The notes under the pieces were generated by a model. It did not search any database. It worked only from the letters and a program-made list of their open reading frames with translations, and had not been told where the DNA came from. A stretch of 64,000 nt of DNA from Loripinus fragilis. Its lineage: Eukaryota; Mollusca; Bivalvia; Lucinida; Lucinidae. The position numbers and the translations under genes were made by a program. The first letter of the stretch is position 1; each line of letters opens with the position of its first letter. Of the stretch, positions 22,085 through 36,200 are shown piece by piece. Where the stretch lies: contig OZ026527.1 of assembly GCA_964019695.1 (NCBI GenBank), positions 72,689,471 through 72,753,470 on the forward strand. Direction: 5' to 3'.

Positions 22085-25000
22085 TGACCGCTTTTAGATT
22101 TTGCACGCGGATAGGGCCCACAGAGGCGCAGGTATTGCCATGCGCACCCGCCCGCAACAATGTTTCGATACCGAGTTATCGGGGTGTGGAAGTCCGCCGC
22201 CCCGAAGCTTTACGCGCTTCCGTCTCGCGAACCACCATTTTCATCATGCCCACACGGGCATCAGTTTGTAGTACGGGAGGCCGTCTACAAATGGTGAAAA
22301 TTTCAAAGCGTTCCGTCGGGAAATTAAAAAGTTATGAGCATTAGAAGATCTTCCCATTAGGCCCCATTAGGCCACAGTAGCCGAACCGGCCTAAAACTTG
22401 CGCGGGTCACTTTCACGGACGGGCTCGAAACTGGTGCCAGAAGTTAGCCCCCGACCAGTGCTTCATTGTGAGGCATTGCGTAAAATTTTCCGTCCCCCGA
22501 GTGCCGAGCAATAGCCCCTGAAAGGGCTTTCGGCACAATTTTCACGCCCTTATTTGAGCCACTTGTAGCCGAAGGAATTTTGCGCAAATGACTGAGAGGT
22601 GCTCCTGGGCACTGCTCATCACTTTGCAATAGGTTCCGGGGCTTGTCGCGAAGGTCGCGTTTTCTCAAACTTTGAGGGCATTAGTGGGTGGGGTGTGAAA
22701 ACCTCCGAATGCATGGTTCTCAGCTCCTGCTGTGGGCAGCAAGCCAATTTTTTTTCCAAAATGTTGACCTATAAAAGAGCTTACTCGGGTGTGAAAATTA
22801 TCATTGTGCGCGCGCGCCCCGGACCGCAATTATGATATTTCCTGTTTTCCCATAGGGCCCAAGGCAAATGGGGATAGCGGTTGTACGCGCTTTCTAAGGC
22901 TCTGACCGCTTTTAGATTTTGCACGCGGATAGGGCCCACAGAGGCGCAGGTATTGCCATGCGCACCCGCCCGCAACAATGTTTCGATACCGAGTTATCGG
23001 GGTGTGGAAGTCCGCCGCCCCGAAGCTTTACGCGCTTCCGTCTCGCGAACCACCATTTTCATCATGCCCACACGGGCATCAGTTTGTAGTACGGGAGGCC
23101 GTCTACAAATGGTGAAAATTTCAAAGCGTTCCGTCGGGAAATTAAAAAGTTATGAGCATTAGAAGATCTTCCCATTAGGCCCCATTAGGCCACAGTAGCC
23201 GAACCGGCCTAAAACTTGCGCGGGTCACTTTCACGGACGGGCTCGAAACTGGTGCCAGAAGTTAGCCCCCGACCAGTGCTTCATTGTGAGGCATTGCGTA
23301 AAATTTTCCGTCCCCCGAGTGCCGAGCAATAGCCCCTGAAAGGGCTTTCGGCACAATTTTCACGCCCTTATTTGAGCCACTTGTAGCCGAAGGAATTTTG
23401 CGCAAATGACTGAGAGGTGCTCCTGGGCACTGCTCATCACTTTGCAATAGGTTCCGGGGCTTTTCGCGAAGGTCGCGTTTTCTCAAACTTTGAGGGCATT
23501 AGTGGGTGGGGTGTGAAAACCTCCGAATGCATGGTTCTCAGCTCCTGCTGTGGGCAGCAAGCCAATTTTTTTTCCAAAATGTTGACCTATAAAAGAGCTT
23601 ACTCGGGTGTGAAAATTATCATTGTGCGCGCGCGCCCCGGACCGCAATTATGATATTTCCTGTTTTCCCATAGGGCCCAAGGCAAATGGGGATAGCGGTT
23701 GTACGCGCTTTCTAAGGCTCTGACCGCTTTTAGATTTTGCACGCGGATAGGGCCCACAGAGGCGCAGGTATTGCCATGCGCACCCGCCCGCAACAATGTT
23801 TCGATACCGAGTTATCGGGGTGTGGAAGTCCGCCGCCCCGAAGCTTTACGCGCTTCCGTCTCGCGAACCACCATTTTCATCATGCCCACACGGGCATCAG
23901 TTTGTAGTACGGGAGGCCGTCTACAAATGGTGAAAATTTCAAAGCGTTCCGTCGGGAAATTAAAAAGTTATGAGCATTAGAAGATCTTCCCATTAGGCCC
24001 CATTAGGCCACAGTAGCCGAACCGGCCTAAAACTTGCGCGGGTCACTTTCACGGACGGGCTCGAAACTGGTGCCAGAAGTTAGCCCCCGACCAGTGCTTC
24101 ATTGTGAGGCATTGCGTAAAATTTTCCGTCCCCCGAGTGCCGAGCAATAGCCCCTGAAAGGGCTTTCGGCACAATTTTCACGCCCTTATTTGAGCCACTT
24201 GTAGCCGAAGGAATTTTGCGCAAATGACTGAGAGGTGCTCCTGGGCACTGCTCATCACTTTGCAATAGGTTCCGGGGCTTTTCGCGAAGGTCGCGTTTTC
24301 TCAAACTTTGAGGGCATTAGTGGGTGGGGTGTGAAAACCTCCGAATGCATGGTTCTCAGCTCCTGCTGTGGGCAGCAAGCCAATTTTTTTTCCAAAATGT
24401 TGACCTATAAAAGAGCTTACTCGGGTGTGAAAATTATCATTGTGCGCGCGCGCCCCGGACCGCAATTATGATATTTCCTGTTTTCCCATAGGGCCCAAGG
24501 CAAATGGGGATAGCGGTTGTACGCGCTTTCTAAGGCTCTGACCGCTTTTAGATTTTGCACGCGGATAGGGCCCACAGAGGCGCAGGTATTGCCATGCGCA
24601 CCCGCCCGCAACAATGTTTCGATACCGAGTTATCGGGGTGTGGAAGTCCGCCGCCCCGAAGCTTTACGCGCTTCCGTCTCGCGAACCACCATTTTCATCA
24701 TGCCCACACGGGCATCAGTTTGTAGTACGGGAGGCCGTCTACAAATGGTGAAAATTTCAAAGCGTTCCGTCGGGAAATTAAAAAGTTATGAGCATTAGAA
24801 GATCTTCCCATTAGGCCCCATTAGGCCACAGTAGCCGAACCGGCCTAAAACTTGCGCGGGTCACTTTCACGGACGGGCTCGAAACTGGTGCCAGAAGTTA
24901 GCCCCCGACCAGTGCTTCATTGTGAGGCATTGCGTAAAATTTTCCGTCCCCCGAGTGCCGAGCAATAGCCCCTGAAAGGGCTTTCGGCACAATTTTCACG

Positions 25001-26992
25001 CCCTTATTTGAGCCACTTGTAGCCGAAGGAATTTTGCGCAAATGACTGAGAGGTGCTCCTGGGCACTGCTCATCACTTTGCAATAGGTTCCGGGGCTTTT
25101 CGCGAAGGTCGCGTTTTCTCAAACTTTGAGGGCATTAGTGGGTGGGGTGTGAAAACCTCCGAATGCATGGTTCTCAGCTCCTGCTGTGGGCAGCAAGCCA
25201 ATTTTTTTTCCAAAATGTTGACCTATAAAAGAGCTTACTCGGGTGTGAAAATTATCATTGTGCGCGCGCGCCCCGGACCGCAATTATGATATTTCCTGTT
25301 TTCCCATAGGGCCCAAGGCAAATGGGGATAGCGGTTGTACGCGCTTTCTAAGGCTCTGACCGCTTTTAGATTTTGCACGCGGATAGGGCCCACAGAGGCG
25401 CAGGTATTGCCATGCGCACCCGCCCGCAACAATGTTTCGATACCGAGTTATCGGGGTGTGGAAGTCCGCCGCCCCGAAGCTTTACGCGCTTCCGTCTCGC
25501 GAACCACCATTTTCATCATGCCCACACGGGCATCAGTTTGTAGTACGGGAGGCCGTCTACAAATGGTGAAAATTTCAAAGCGTTCCGTCGGGAAATTAAA
25601 AAGTTATGAGCATTAGAAGATCTTCCCATTAGGCCCCATTAGGCCACAGTAGCCGAACCGGCCTAAAACTTGCGCGGGTCACTTTCACGGACGGGCTCGA
25701 AACTGGTGCCAGAAGTTAGCCCCCGACCAGTGCTTCATTGTGAGGCATTGCGTAAAATTTTCCGTCCCCCGAGTGCCGAGCAATAGCCCCTGAAAGGGCT
25801 TTCGGCACAATTTTCACGCCCTTATTTGAGCCACTTGTAGCCGAAGGAATTTTGCGCAAATGACTGAGAGGTGCTCCTGGGCACTGCTCATCACTTTGCA
25901 ATAGGTTCCGGGGCTTTTCGCGAAGGTCGCGTTTTCTCAAACTTTGAGGGCATTAGTGGGTGGGGTGTGAAAACCTCCGAATGCATGGTTCTCAGCTCCT
26001 GCTGTGGGCAGCAAGCCAATTTTTTTTCCAAAATGTTGACCTATAAAAGAGCTTACTCGGGTGTGAAAATTATCATTGTGCGCGCGCGCCCCGGACCGCA
26101 ATTATGATATTTCCTGTTTTCCCATAGGGCCCAAGGCAAATGGGGATAGCGGTTGTACGCGCTTTCTAAGGCTCTGACCGCTTTTAGATTTTGCACGCGG
26201 ATAGGGCCCACAGAGGCGCAGGTATTGCCATGCGCACCCGCCCGCAACAATGTTTCGATACCGAGTTATCGGGGTGTGGAAGTCCGCCGCCCCGAAGCTT
26301 TACGCGCTTCCGTCTCGCGAACCACCATTTTCATCATGCCCACACGGGCATCAGTTTGTAGTACGGGAGGCCGTCTACAAATGGTGAAAATTTCAAAGCG
26401 TTCCGTCGGGAAATTAAAAAGTTATGAGCATTAGAAGATCTTCCCATTAGGCCCCATTAGGCCACAGTAGCCGAACCGGCCTAAAACTTGCGCGGGTCAC
26501 TTTCACGGACGGGCTCGAAACTGGTGCCAGAAGTTAGCCCCCGACCAGTGCTTCATTGTGAGGCATTGCGTAAAATTTTCCGTCCCCCGAGTGCCGAGCA
26601 ATAGCCCCTGAAAGGGCTTTCGGCACAATTTTCACGCCCTTATTTGAGCCACTTGTAGCCGAAGGAATTTTGCGCAAATGACTGAGAGGTGCTCCTGGGC
26701 ACTGCTCATCACTTTGCAATAGGTTCCGGGGCTTTTCGCGAAGGTCGCGTTTTCTCAAACTTTGAGGGCATTAGTGGGTGGGGTGTGAAAACCTCCGAAT
26801 GCATGGTTCTCAGCTCCTGCTGTGGGCAGCAAGCCAATTTTTTTTCCAAAATGTTGACCTATAAAAGAGCTTACTCGGGTGTGAAAATTATCATTGTGCG
26901 CGCGCGCCCCGGACCGCAATTATGATATTTCCTGTTTTCCCATAGGGCCCAAGGCAAATGGGGATAGCGGTTGTACGCGCTTTCTAAGGCTC

Positions 26993-27810
26993 TGACCGCT
27001 TTTAGATTTTGCACGCGGATAGGGCCCACAGAGGCGCAGGTATTGCCATGCGCACCCGCCCGCAACAATGTTTCGATACCGAGTTATCGGGGTGTGGAAG
27101 TCCGCCGCCCCGAAGCTTAACGCGCTTCCGTCTCGCGAACCACCATTTTCATCATGCCCACACGGGCATCAGTTTGTAGTACGGGAGGCCGTCTACAAAT
27201 GGTGAAAATTTCAAAGCGATCCGTCGGGAAATTAAAAAGTTATGAGCATTAGAAGATCTTCCCATTAGGCCCCATTAGGCCACAGTAGCCGAACCGGCCT
27301 AAAACTTGCGCGGGTCACTTTCACGGACGGGCTCGAAACTGGTGCCAGAAGTTAGCCCCCGACCAGTGCTTCATTGTGAGGCATTGCGTAAAATTTTCCG
27401 TCCCCCGAGTGCCGAGCAATAGCCCCTGAAAGGGCTTTCGGCACAATTTTCACGCCCTTATTTGAGCCACTTGTAGCCGAAGGAATTTTGCGCAAATGAC
27501 TGAGAGGTGCTCCTGGGCACTGCTCATCACTTTGCAATAGGTTCCGGGGCTTTTCGCGAAGGTCGCGTTTTCTCAAACTTTGAGGGCATTAGTGGGTGGG
27601 GTGTGAAAACCTCCGAATGCATAGTTCTCAGCTCCTGCTGTGGGCAGCAAGCCAATTTTTTTTCCAAAATGTTGACCTATAAAAGAGCTTACTCGGGTGT
27701 GAAAATTATCATTGTGCGCGCGCGCCCCGGACCGCAATTATGATATTTCCTGTTTTCCCATAGGGCCCAAGGCAAATGGGGATAGCGGTTGTACGCGCTT
27801 TCTAAGGCTC
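26993..27810. repeat. variant unit 34 with three substitutions
   Basis: Changes are T to A at 27119, T to A at 27219 and G to A at 27623. The first creates an in-frame stop in the longest plus-strand frame of the unit, and nothing compensates, which argues that the frame is not a gene. Confidence 0.8.
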
Positions 27811-29446
27811 TGACCGCTTTTAGATTTTGCACGCGGATAGGGCCCACAGAGGCGCAGGTATTGCCATGCGCACCCGCCCGCAACAATGTTTCGATACCGA
27901 GTTATCGGGGTGTGGAAGTCCGCCGCCCCGAAGCTTTACGCGCTTCCGTCTCGCGAACCACCATTTTCATCATGCCCACACGGGCATCAGTTTGTAGTAC
28001 GGGAGGCAGTCTACAAATGGTGAAAATTTCAAAGCGTTCCGTCGGGAAATTAAAAAGTTATGAGCATTAGAAGATCTTCCCATTAGGCCCCATTAGGCCA
28101 CAGTAGCCGAACCGGCCTAAAACTTGCGCGGGTCACTTTCACGGACGGGCTCAAAACTGGTGCCAGAAGTTAGCCCCCGACCAGTGCTTCATTGTGAGGC
28201 ATTGCGTAAAATTTTCCGTCCCCCGAGTGCCGAGCAATAGCCCCTGAAAGGGCTTTCGGCACAATTTTCACGCCCTTATTTGAGCCACTTGTAGCCGAAG
28301 GAATTTTGCGCAAATGACTGAGAGGTGCTCCTGGGCACTGCTCATCACTTTGCAATAGGTTCCGGGGCTTTTCGCGAAGGTCGCGTTTTCTCAAACTTTG
28401 AGGGCATTAGTGGGTGGGGTGTGAAAACCTCCGAATGCATGGTTCTCAGCTCCTGCTGTGGGCAGCAAGCCAATTTTTTTTCCAAAATGTTGACCTATAA
28501 AAGAGCTTACTCGGGTGTGAAAATTATCATTGTGCGCGCGCGCCCCGGACCGCAATTATGATATTTCCTGTTTTCCCATAGGGCCCAAGGCAAATGGGGA
28601 TAGCGGTTGTACGCGCTTTCTAAGGCTCTGACCGCTTTTAGATTTTGCACGCGGATAGGGCCCACAGAGGCGCAGGTATTGCCATGCGCACCCGCCCGCA
28701 ACAATGTTTCGATACCGAGTTATCGGGGTGTGGAAGTCCGCCGCCCCGAAGCTTTACGCGCTTCCGTCTCGCGAACCACCATTTTCATCATGCCCACACG
28801 GGCATCAGTTTGTAGTACGGGAGGCCGTCTACAAATGGTGAAAATTTCAAAGCGTTCCGTCGGGAAATTAAAAAGTTATGAGCATTAGAAGATCTTCCCA
28901 TTAGGCCCCATTAGGCCACAGTAGCCGAACCGGCCTAAAACTTGCGCGGGTCACTTTCACGGACGGGCTCGAAACTGGTGCCAGAAGTTAGCCCCCGACC
29001 AGTGCTTCATTGTGAGGCATTGCGTAAAATTTTCCGTCCCCCGAGTGCCGAGCAATAGCCCCTGAAAGGGCTTTCGGCACAATTTTCACGCCCTTATTTG
29101 AGCCACTTGTAGCCGAAGGAATTTTGCGCAAATGACTGAGAGGTGCTCCTGGGCACTGCTCATCACTTTGCAATAGGTTCCGGGGCTTTTCGCGAAGGTC
29201 GCGTTTTCTCAAACTTTGAGGGCATTAGTGGGTGGGGTGTGAAAACCTCCGAATGCATGGTTCTCAGCTCCTGCTGTGGGCAGCAAGCCAATTTTTTTTC
29301 CAAAATGTTGACCTATAAAAGAGCTTACTCGGGTGTGAAAATTATCATTGTGCGCGCGCGCCCCGGACCGCAATTATGATATTTCCTGTTTTCCCATAGG
29401 GCCCAAGGCAAATGGGGATAGCGGTTGTACGCGCTTTCTAAGGCTC

Positions 29447-30264
29447 TGACCGCTTTTAGATTTTGCACGCGGATAGGGCCCACAGAGGCGCAGGTATTGC
29501 CATGCGCACCCGCCCGCAACAATGTTTCGATACCGAGTTATCGGGGTGTGGAAGTCCGCCGCCCCGAAGCTTTACGCGCTTCCGTCTCGCGAACCACCAT
29601 TTTCATCATGCCCACACGGGCATCAGTTTGTAGTACGGGAGGCCATCTACAAATGGTGAAAATTTCAAAGCGTTCCGTCGGGAAATTAAAAAGTTATGAG
29701 CATTAGAAGATCTTCCCATTAGGCCCCATTAGGCCACAGTAGCCGAACCGGCCTAAAACTTGCGCGGGTCACTTTCACGGACGGGCTCGAAACTGGTGCC
29801 AGAAGTTAGCCCCCGACCAGTGCTTCATTGTGAGGCATTGCGTAAAATTTTCCGTCCCCCGAGTGCCGAGCAATAGCCCCTGAAAGGGCTTTCGGCACAA
29901 TTTTCACGCCCTTATTTGAGCCACTTGTAGCCGAAGGAATTTTGCGCAAATGACTGAGAGGTGCTCCTGGGCACTGCTCATCACTTTGCAATAGGTTCCG
30001 GGGCTTTTCGCGAAGGTCGCGTTTTCTCAAACTTTGAGGGCATTAGTGGGTGGGGTGTGAAAACCTCCGAATGCATGGTTCTCAGCTCCTGCTGTGGGCA
30101 GCAAGCCAATTTTTTTTCCAAAATGTTGACCTATAAAAGAGCTTACTCGGGTGTGAAAATTATCATTGTGCGCGCGCGCCCCGGACCGCAATTATGATAT
30201 TTCCTGTTTTTTCATAGGGCCCAAGGCAAATGGGGATAGCGGTTGTACGCGCTTTCTAAGGCTC
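29447..30264. repeat. variant unit 37 with CC to TT doublet
   Basis: It has G to A at 29645 and two adjacent changes, C to T at 30211 and 30212, altering the sequence just before the ATAGGGCCCA repeat. A tandem CC to TT change is rarer than single transitions. Confidence 0.75.
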
Positions 30265-33200
30265 TGACCGCTTTTAGATTTTGCACGCGGATAGGGCCCA
30301 CAGAGGCGCAGGTATTGCCATGCGCACCCGCCCGCAACAATGTTTCGATACCGAGTTATCGGGGTGTGGAAGTCCGCCGCCCCAAAGCTTTACGCGCTTC
30401 CGTCTCGCGAACCACCATTTTCATCATGCCCACACGGGCATCAGTTTGTAGTACGGGAGGCCGTCTACAAATGGTGAAAATTTCAAAGCGTTCCGTCGGG
30501 AAATTAAAAAGTTATGAGCATTAGAAGATCTTCCCATTAGGCCCCATTAGGCCACAGTAGCCGAACCGGCCTAAAACTTGCGCGGGTCACTTTCACGGAC
30601 GGGCTCGAAACTGGTGCCAGAAGTTAGCCCCCGACCAGTGCTTCATTGTGAGGCATTGCGTAAAATTTTCCGTCCCCCGAGTGCCGAGCAATAGCCCCTG
30701 AAAGGGCTTTCGGCACAATTTTCACGCCCTTATTTGAGCCACTTGTAGCCGAAGGAATTTTGCGCAAATGACTGAGAGGTGCTCCTGGGCACTGCTCATC
30801 ACTTTGCAATAGGTTCCGGGGCTTTTCGCGAAGGTCGCGTTTTCTCAAACTTTGAGGGCATTAGTGGGTGGGGTGTGAAAACCTCCGAATGCATGGTTCT
30901 CAGCTCCTGCTGTGGGCAGCAAGCCAATTTTTTTTCCAAAATGTTGACCTATAAAAGAGCTTACTCGGGTGTGAAAATTATCATTGTGCGCGCGCGCCCC
31001 GGACCGCAATTATGATATTTCCTGTTTTCCCATAGGGCCCAAGGCAAATGGGGATAGCGGTTGTACGCGCTTTCTAAGGCTCTGACCGCTTTTAGATTTT
31101 GCACGCGGATAGGGCCCACAGAGGCGCAGGTATTGCCATGCGCACCCGCCCGCAACAATGTTTCGATACCGAGTTATCGGGGTGTGGAAGTCCGCCGCCC
31201 CGAAGCTTTACGCGCTTCCGTCTCGCGAACCACCATTTTCATCATGCCCACACGGGCATCAGTTTGTAGTACGGGAGGCCGTCTACAAATGGTGAAAATT
31301 TCAAAGCGTTCCGTCGGGAAATTAAAAAGTTATGAGCATTAGAAGATCTTCCCATTAGGCCCCATTAGGCCACAGTAGCCGAACCGGCCTAAAACTTGCG
31401 CGGGTCACTTTCACGGACGGGCTCGAAACTGGTGCCAGAAGTTAGCCCCCGACCAGTGCTTCATTGTGAGGCATTGCGTAAAATTTTCCGTCCCCCGAGT
31501 GCCGAGCAATAGCCCCTGAAAGGGCTTTCGGCACAATTTTCACGCCCTTATTTGAGCCACTTGTAGCCGAAGGAATTTTGCGCAAATGACTGAGAGGTGC
31601 TCCTGGGCACTGCTCATCACTTTCCAATAGGTTCCGGGGCTTTTCGCGAAGGTCGCGTTTTCTCAAACTTTGAGGGCATTAGTGGGTGGGGTGTGAAAAC
31701 CTCCGAATGCATGGTTCTCAGCTCCTGCTGTGGGCAGCAAGCCAATTTTTTTTCCAAAATGTTGACCTATAAAAGAGCTTACTCGGGTGTGAAAATTATC
31801 ATTGTGCGCGCGCGCCCCGGACCGCAATTATGATATTTCCTGTTTTCCCATAGGGCCCAAGGCAAATGGGGATAGCGGTTGTACGCGCTTTCTAAGGCTC
31901 TGACCGCTTTTAGATTTTGCACGCGGATAGGGCCCACAGAGGCGCAGGTATTGCCATGCGCACCCGCCCGCAACAATGTTTCGATACCAAGTTATCGGGG
32001 TGTGGAAGTCCGCCGCCCCGAAGCTTTACGCGCTTCCGTCTCGCGAACCACCATTTTCATCATGCCCACACGGGCATCAGTTTGTAGTACGGGAGGCCGT
32101 CTACAAATGGTGAAAATTTCAAAGCGTTCCGTCGGGAAATTAAAAAGTTATGAGCATTAGAAGATCTTCCCATTAGGCCCCATTAGGCCACAGTAGCCGA
32201 ACCGGCCTAAAACTTGCGCGGGTCACTTTCACGGACGGGCTCGAAACTGGTGCCAGAAGTTAGCCCCCGACCAGTGCTTCATTGTGAGGCATTGCGTAAA
32301 ATTTTCCGTCCCCCGAGTGCCGAGCAATAGCCCCTGAAAGGGCTTTCGGCACAATTTTCACGCCCTTATTTGAGCCACTTGTAGCCGAAGGAATTTTGCG
32401 CAAATGACTGAGAGGTGCTCCTGGGCACTGCTCATCACTTTGCAATAGGTTCCGGGGCTTTTCGCGAAGGTCGCGTTTTCTCAAACTTTGAGGGCATTAG
32501 TGGGTGGGGTGTGAAAACCTCCCAATGCATGGTTCTCAGCTCCTGCTGTGGGCAGCAAGCCAATTTTTTTTCCAAAATGTTGACCTATAAAAGAGCTTAC
32601 TCGGGTGTGAAAATTATCATTGTGCGCGCGCGCCCCGGACCGCAATTATGATATTTCCTGTTTTCCCATAGGGCCCAAGGCAAATGGGGATAGCGGTTGT
32701 ACGCGCTTTCTAAGGCTCTGACCGCTTTTAGATTTTGCACGCGGATAGGGCCCACAGAGGCGCAGGTATTGCCATGCGCACCCGCCCGCAACAATGTTTC
32801 GATACCGAGTTATCGGGGTGTGGAAGTCCGCCGCCCCGAAGCTTTACGCGCTTCCGTCTCGCGAACCACCATTTTCATCATGCCCACACGGGCATCAGTT
32901 TGTAGTACGGGAGGCCGTCTACAAATGGTGAAAATTTCAAAGCGTTCCGTCGGGAAATTAAAAAGTTATGAGCATTAGAAGATCTTCCCATTAGGCCCCA
33001 TTAGGCCACAGTAGCCGAACCGGCCTAAAACTTGCGCGGGTCACTTTCACGGACGGGCTCGAAACTGGTGCCAGAAGTTAGCCCCCGACCAGTGCTTCAT
33101 TGTGAGGCATTGCGTAAAATTTTCCGTCCCCCGAGTGCCGAGCAATAGCCCCTGAAAGGGCTTTCGGCACAATTTTCACGCCCTTATTTGAGCCACTTGT

Positions 33201-36200
33201 AGCCGAAGGAATTTTGCGCAAATGACTGAGAGGTGCTCCTGGGCACTGCTCATCACTTTGCAATAGGTTCCGGGGCTTTTCGCGAAGGTCGCGTTTTCTC
33301 AAACTTTGAGGGCATTAGTGGGTGGGGTGTGAAAACCTCCGAATGCATGGTTCTCAGCTCCTGCTGTGGGCAGCAAGCCAATTTTTTTTCCAAAATGTTG
33401 ACCTATAAAAGAGCTTACTCGGGTGTGAAAATTATCATTGTGCGCGCGCGCCCCGGACCGCAATTATGATATTTCCTGTTTTCCCATAGGGCCCAAGGCA
33501 AATGGGGATAGCGGTTGTACGCGCTTTCTAAGGCTCTGACCGCTTTTAGATTTTGCACGCGGATAGGGCCCACAGAGGCGCAGGTATTGCCATGCGCACC
33601 CGCCCGCAACAATGTTTCGATACCGAGTTATCGGGGTGTGGAAGTCCGCCGCCCCGAAGCTTTACGCGCTTCCGTCTCGCGAACCACCATTTTCATCATG
33701 CCCACACGGGCATCAGTTTGTAGTACGGGAGGCCGTCTACAAATGGTGAAAATTTCAAAGCGTTCCGTCGGGAAATTAAAAAGTTATGAGCATTAGAAGA
33801 TCTTCCCATTAGGCCCCATTAGGCCACAGTAGCCGAACCGGCCTAAAACTTGCGCGGGTCACTTTCACGGACGGGCTCGAAACTGGTGCCAGAAGTTAGC
33901 CCCCGACCAGTGCTTCATTGTGAGGCATTGCGTAAAATTTTCCGTCCCCCGAGTGCCGAGCAATAGCCCCTGAAAGGGCTTTCGGCACAATTTTCACGCC
34001 CTTATTTGAGCCACTTGTAGCCGAAGGAATTTTGCGCAAATGACTGAGAGGTGCTCCTGGGCACTGCTCATCACTTTGCAATAGGTTCCGGGGCTTTTCG
34101 CGAAGGTCGCGTTTTCTCAAACTTTGAGGGCATTAGTGGGTGGGGTGTGAAAACCTCCGAATGCATGGTTCTCAGCTCCTGCTGTGGGCAGCAAGCCATT
34201 TTTTTTTCCAAAATGTTGACCTATAAAAGAGCTTACTCGGGTGTGAAAATTATCATTGTGCGCGCGCGCCCCGGACCGCAATTATGATATTTCCTGTTTT
34301 CCCATAGGGCCCAAGGCAAATGGGGATAGCGGTTGTACGCGCTTTCTAAGGCTCTGACCGCTTTTAGATTTTGCACGCGGATAGGGCCCACAGAGGCGCA
34401 GGTATTGCCATGCGCACCCGCCCGCAACAATGTTTCGATACCGAGTTATCGGGGTGTGGAAATCCGCCGCCCCGAAGCTTTACGCGCTTCCGTCTCGCGA
34501 ACCACCATTTTCATCATGCCCACACGGGCATCAGTTTGTAGTACGGGAGGCCGTCTACAAATGGTGAAAATTTCAAAGCGTTCCGTCGGGAAATTAAAAA
34601 GTTATGAGCATTAGAAGATCTTCCCATTAGGCCCCATTAGGCCACAGTAGCCGAACCGGCCTAAAACTTGCGTGGGTCACTTTCACGGACGGGCTCGAAA
34701 CTGGTGCCAGAAGTTAGCCCCCGACCAGTGCTTCATTGTGAGGCATTGCGTAAAATTTTCCGTCCCCCGAGTGCCGAGCAATAGCCCCTGAAAGGGCTTT
34801 CGGCACAATTTTCACGCCCTTATTTGAGCCACTTGTAGCCGAAGGAATTTTGCGCAAATGACTGAGAGGTGCTCCTGGGCACTGCTCATCACTTTGCAAT
34901 AGGTTCCGGGGCTTTTCGCGAAGGTCGCGTTTTCTCAAACTTTGAGGGCATTAGTGGGTGGGGTGTGAAAACCTCCGAATGCATGGTTCTCAGCTCCTGC
35001 TGTGGGCAGCAAGCCAATTTTTTTTCCAAAATGTTGACCTATAAAAGAGCTTACTCGGGTGTGAAAATTATCATTGTGCGCGCGCCCCCCGGACCGCAAT
35101 TATGATATTTCCTGTTTTCCCATAGGGCCCAAGGCAAATGGGGATAGCGGTTGTAAGCGCTTTCTAAGGCTCTGACCGCTTTTAGATTTTGCACGCGGAT
35201 AGGGCCCACAGAGGCGCAGGTATTGCCATGCGCACCCGCCCGCAACAATGTTTCGATACCGAGTTATCGGGGTGTGGAAGTCCGCCGCCCCGAAGCTTTA
35301 CGCGCTTCCGTCTCGCGAACCACCATTTTCATCATGCCCACACGGGCATCAGTTTGTAGTACGGGAGGCCGTCTACAAATGGTGAAAATTTCAAAGCGTT
35401 CCGTCGGGAAATTAAAAAGTTATGAGCATTAGAAGATCTTCCCATTAGGCCCCATTAGGCCACAGTAGCCGAACCGGCCTAAAACTTGCACGGGTCACTT
35501 TCACGGACGGGCTCGAAACTGGTGCCAGAAGTTAGCCCCCGACCAGTGCTTCATTGTGAGGCATTGCGTAAAATTTTCCGTCCCCCGAGTGCCGAGCAAT
35601 AGCCCCTGAAAGGGCTTTCGGCACAATTTTCACGCCCTTATTTGAGCCACTTGTAGCCGAAGGAATTTTGCGCAAATGACTGAGAGGTGCTCCTGGGCAC
35701 TGCTCATCACTTTGCAATAGGTTCCGGGGCTTTTCGCGAAGGTCGCGTTTTCTCAAACTTTGAGGGCATTAGTGGGTGGGGTGTGAAAACCTCCGAATGC
35801 ATGGTTCTCAGCTCCTGCTGTGGGCAGCAAGCCAATTTTTTTTCCAAAATGTTGACCTATAAAAGAGCTTACTCGGGTGTGAAAATTATCATTGTGCGCG
35901 CGCGCCCCGGACCGCAATTATGATATTTCCTGTTTTCCCATAGGGCCCAAGGCAAATGGGGATAGCGGTTGTACGCGCTTTCTAAGGCTCTGACCGCTTT
36001 TAGATTTTGCACGCGGATAGGGCCCACAGAGGCGCAGGTATTGCCATGCGCACCCGCCCGCAACAATGTTTCGATACCGAGTTATCGGGGTGTGGAAGTC
36101 CGCCGCCCCGAAGCTTTACGCGCTTCCGTCTCGCGAACCACCATTTTCATCATGCCCACACGGGCATCAGTTTGTAGTACGGGAGGCCGTCTACAAATGG

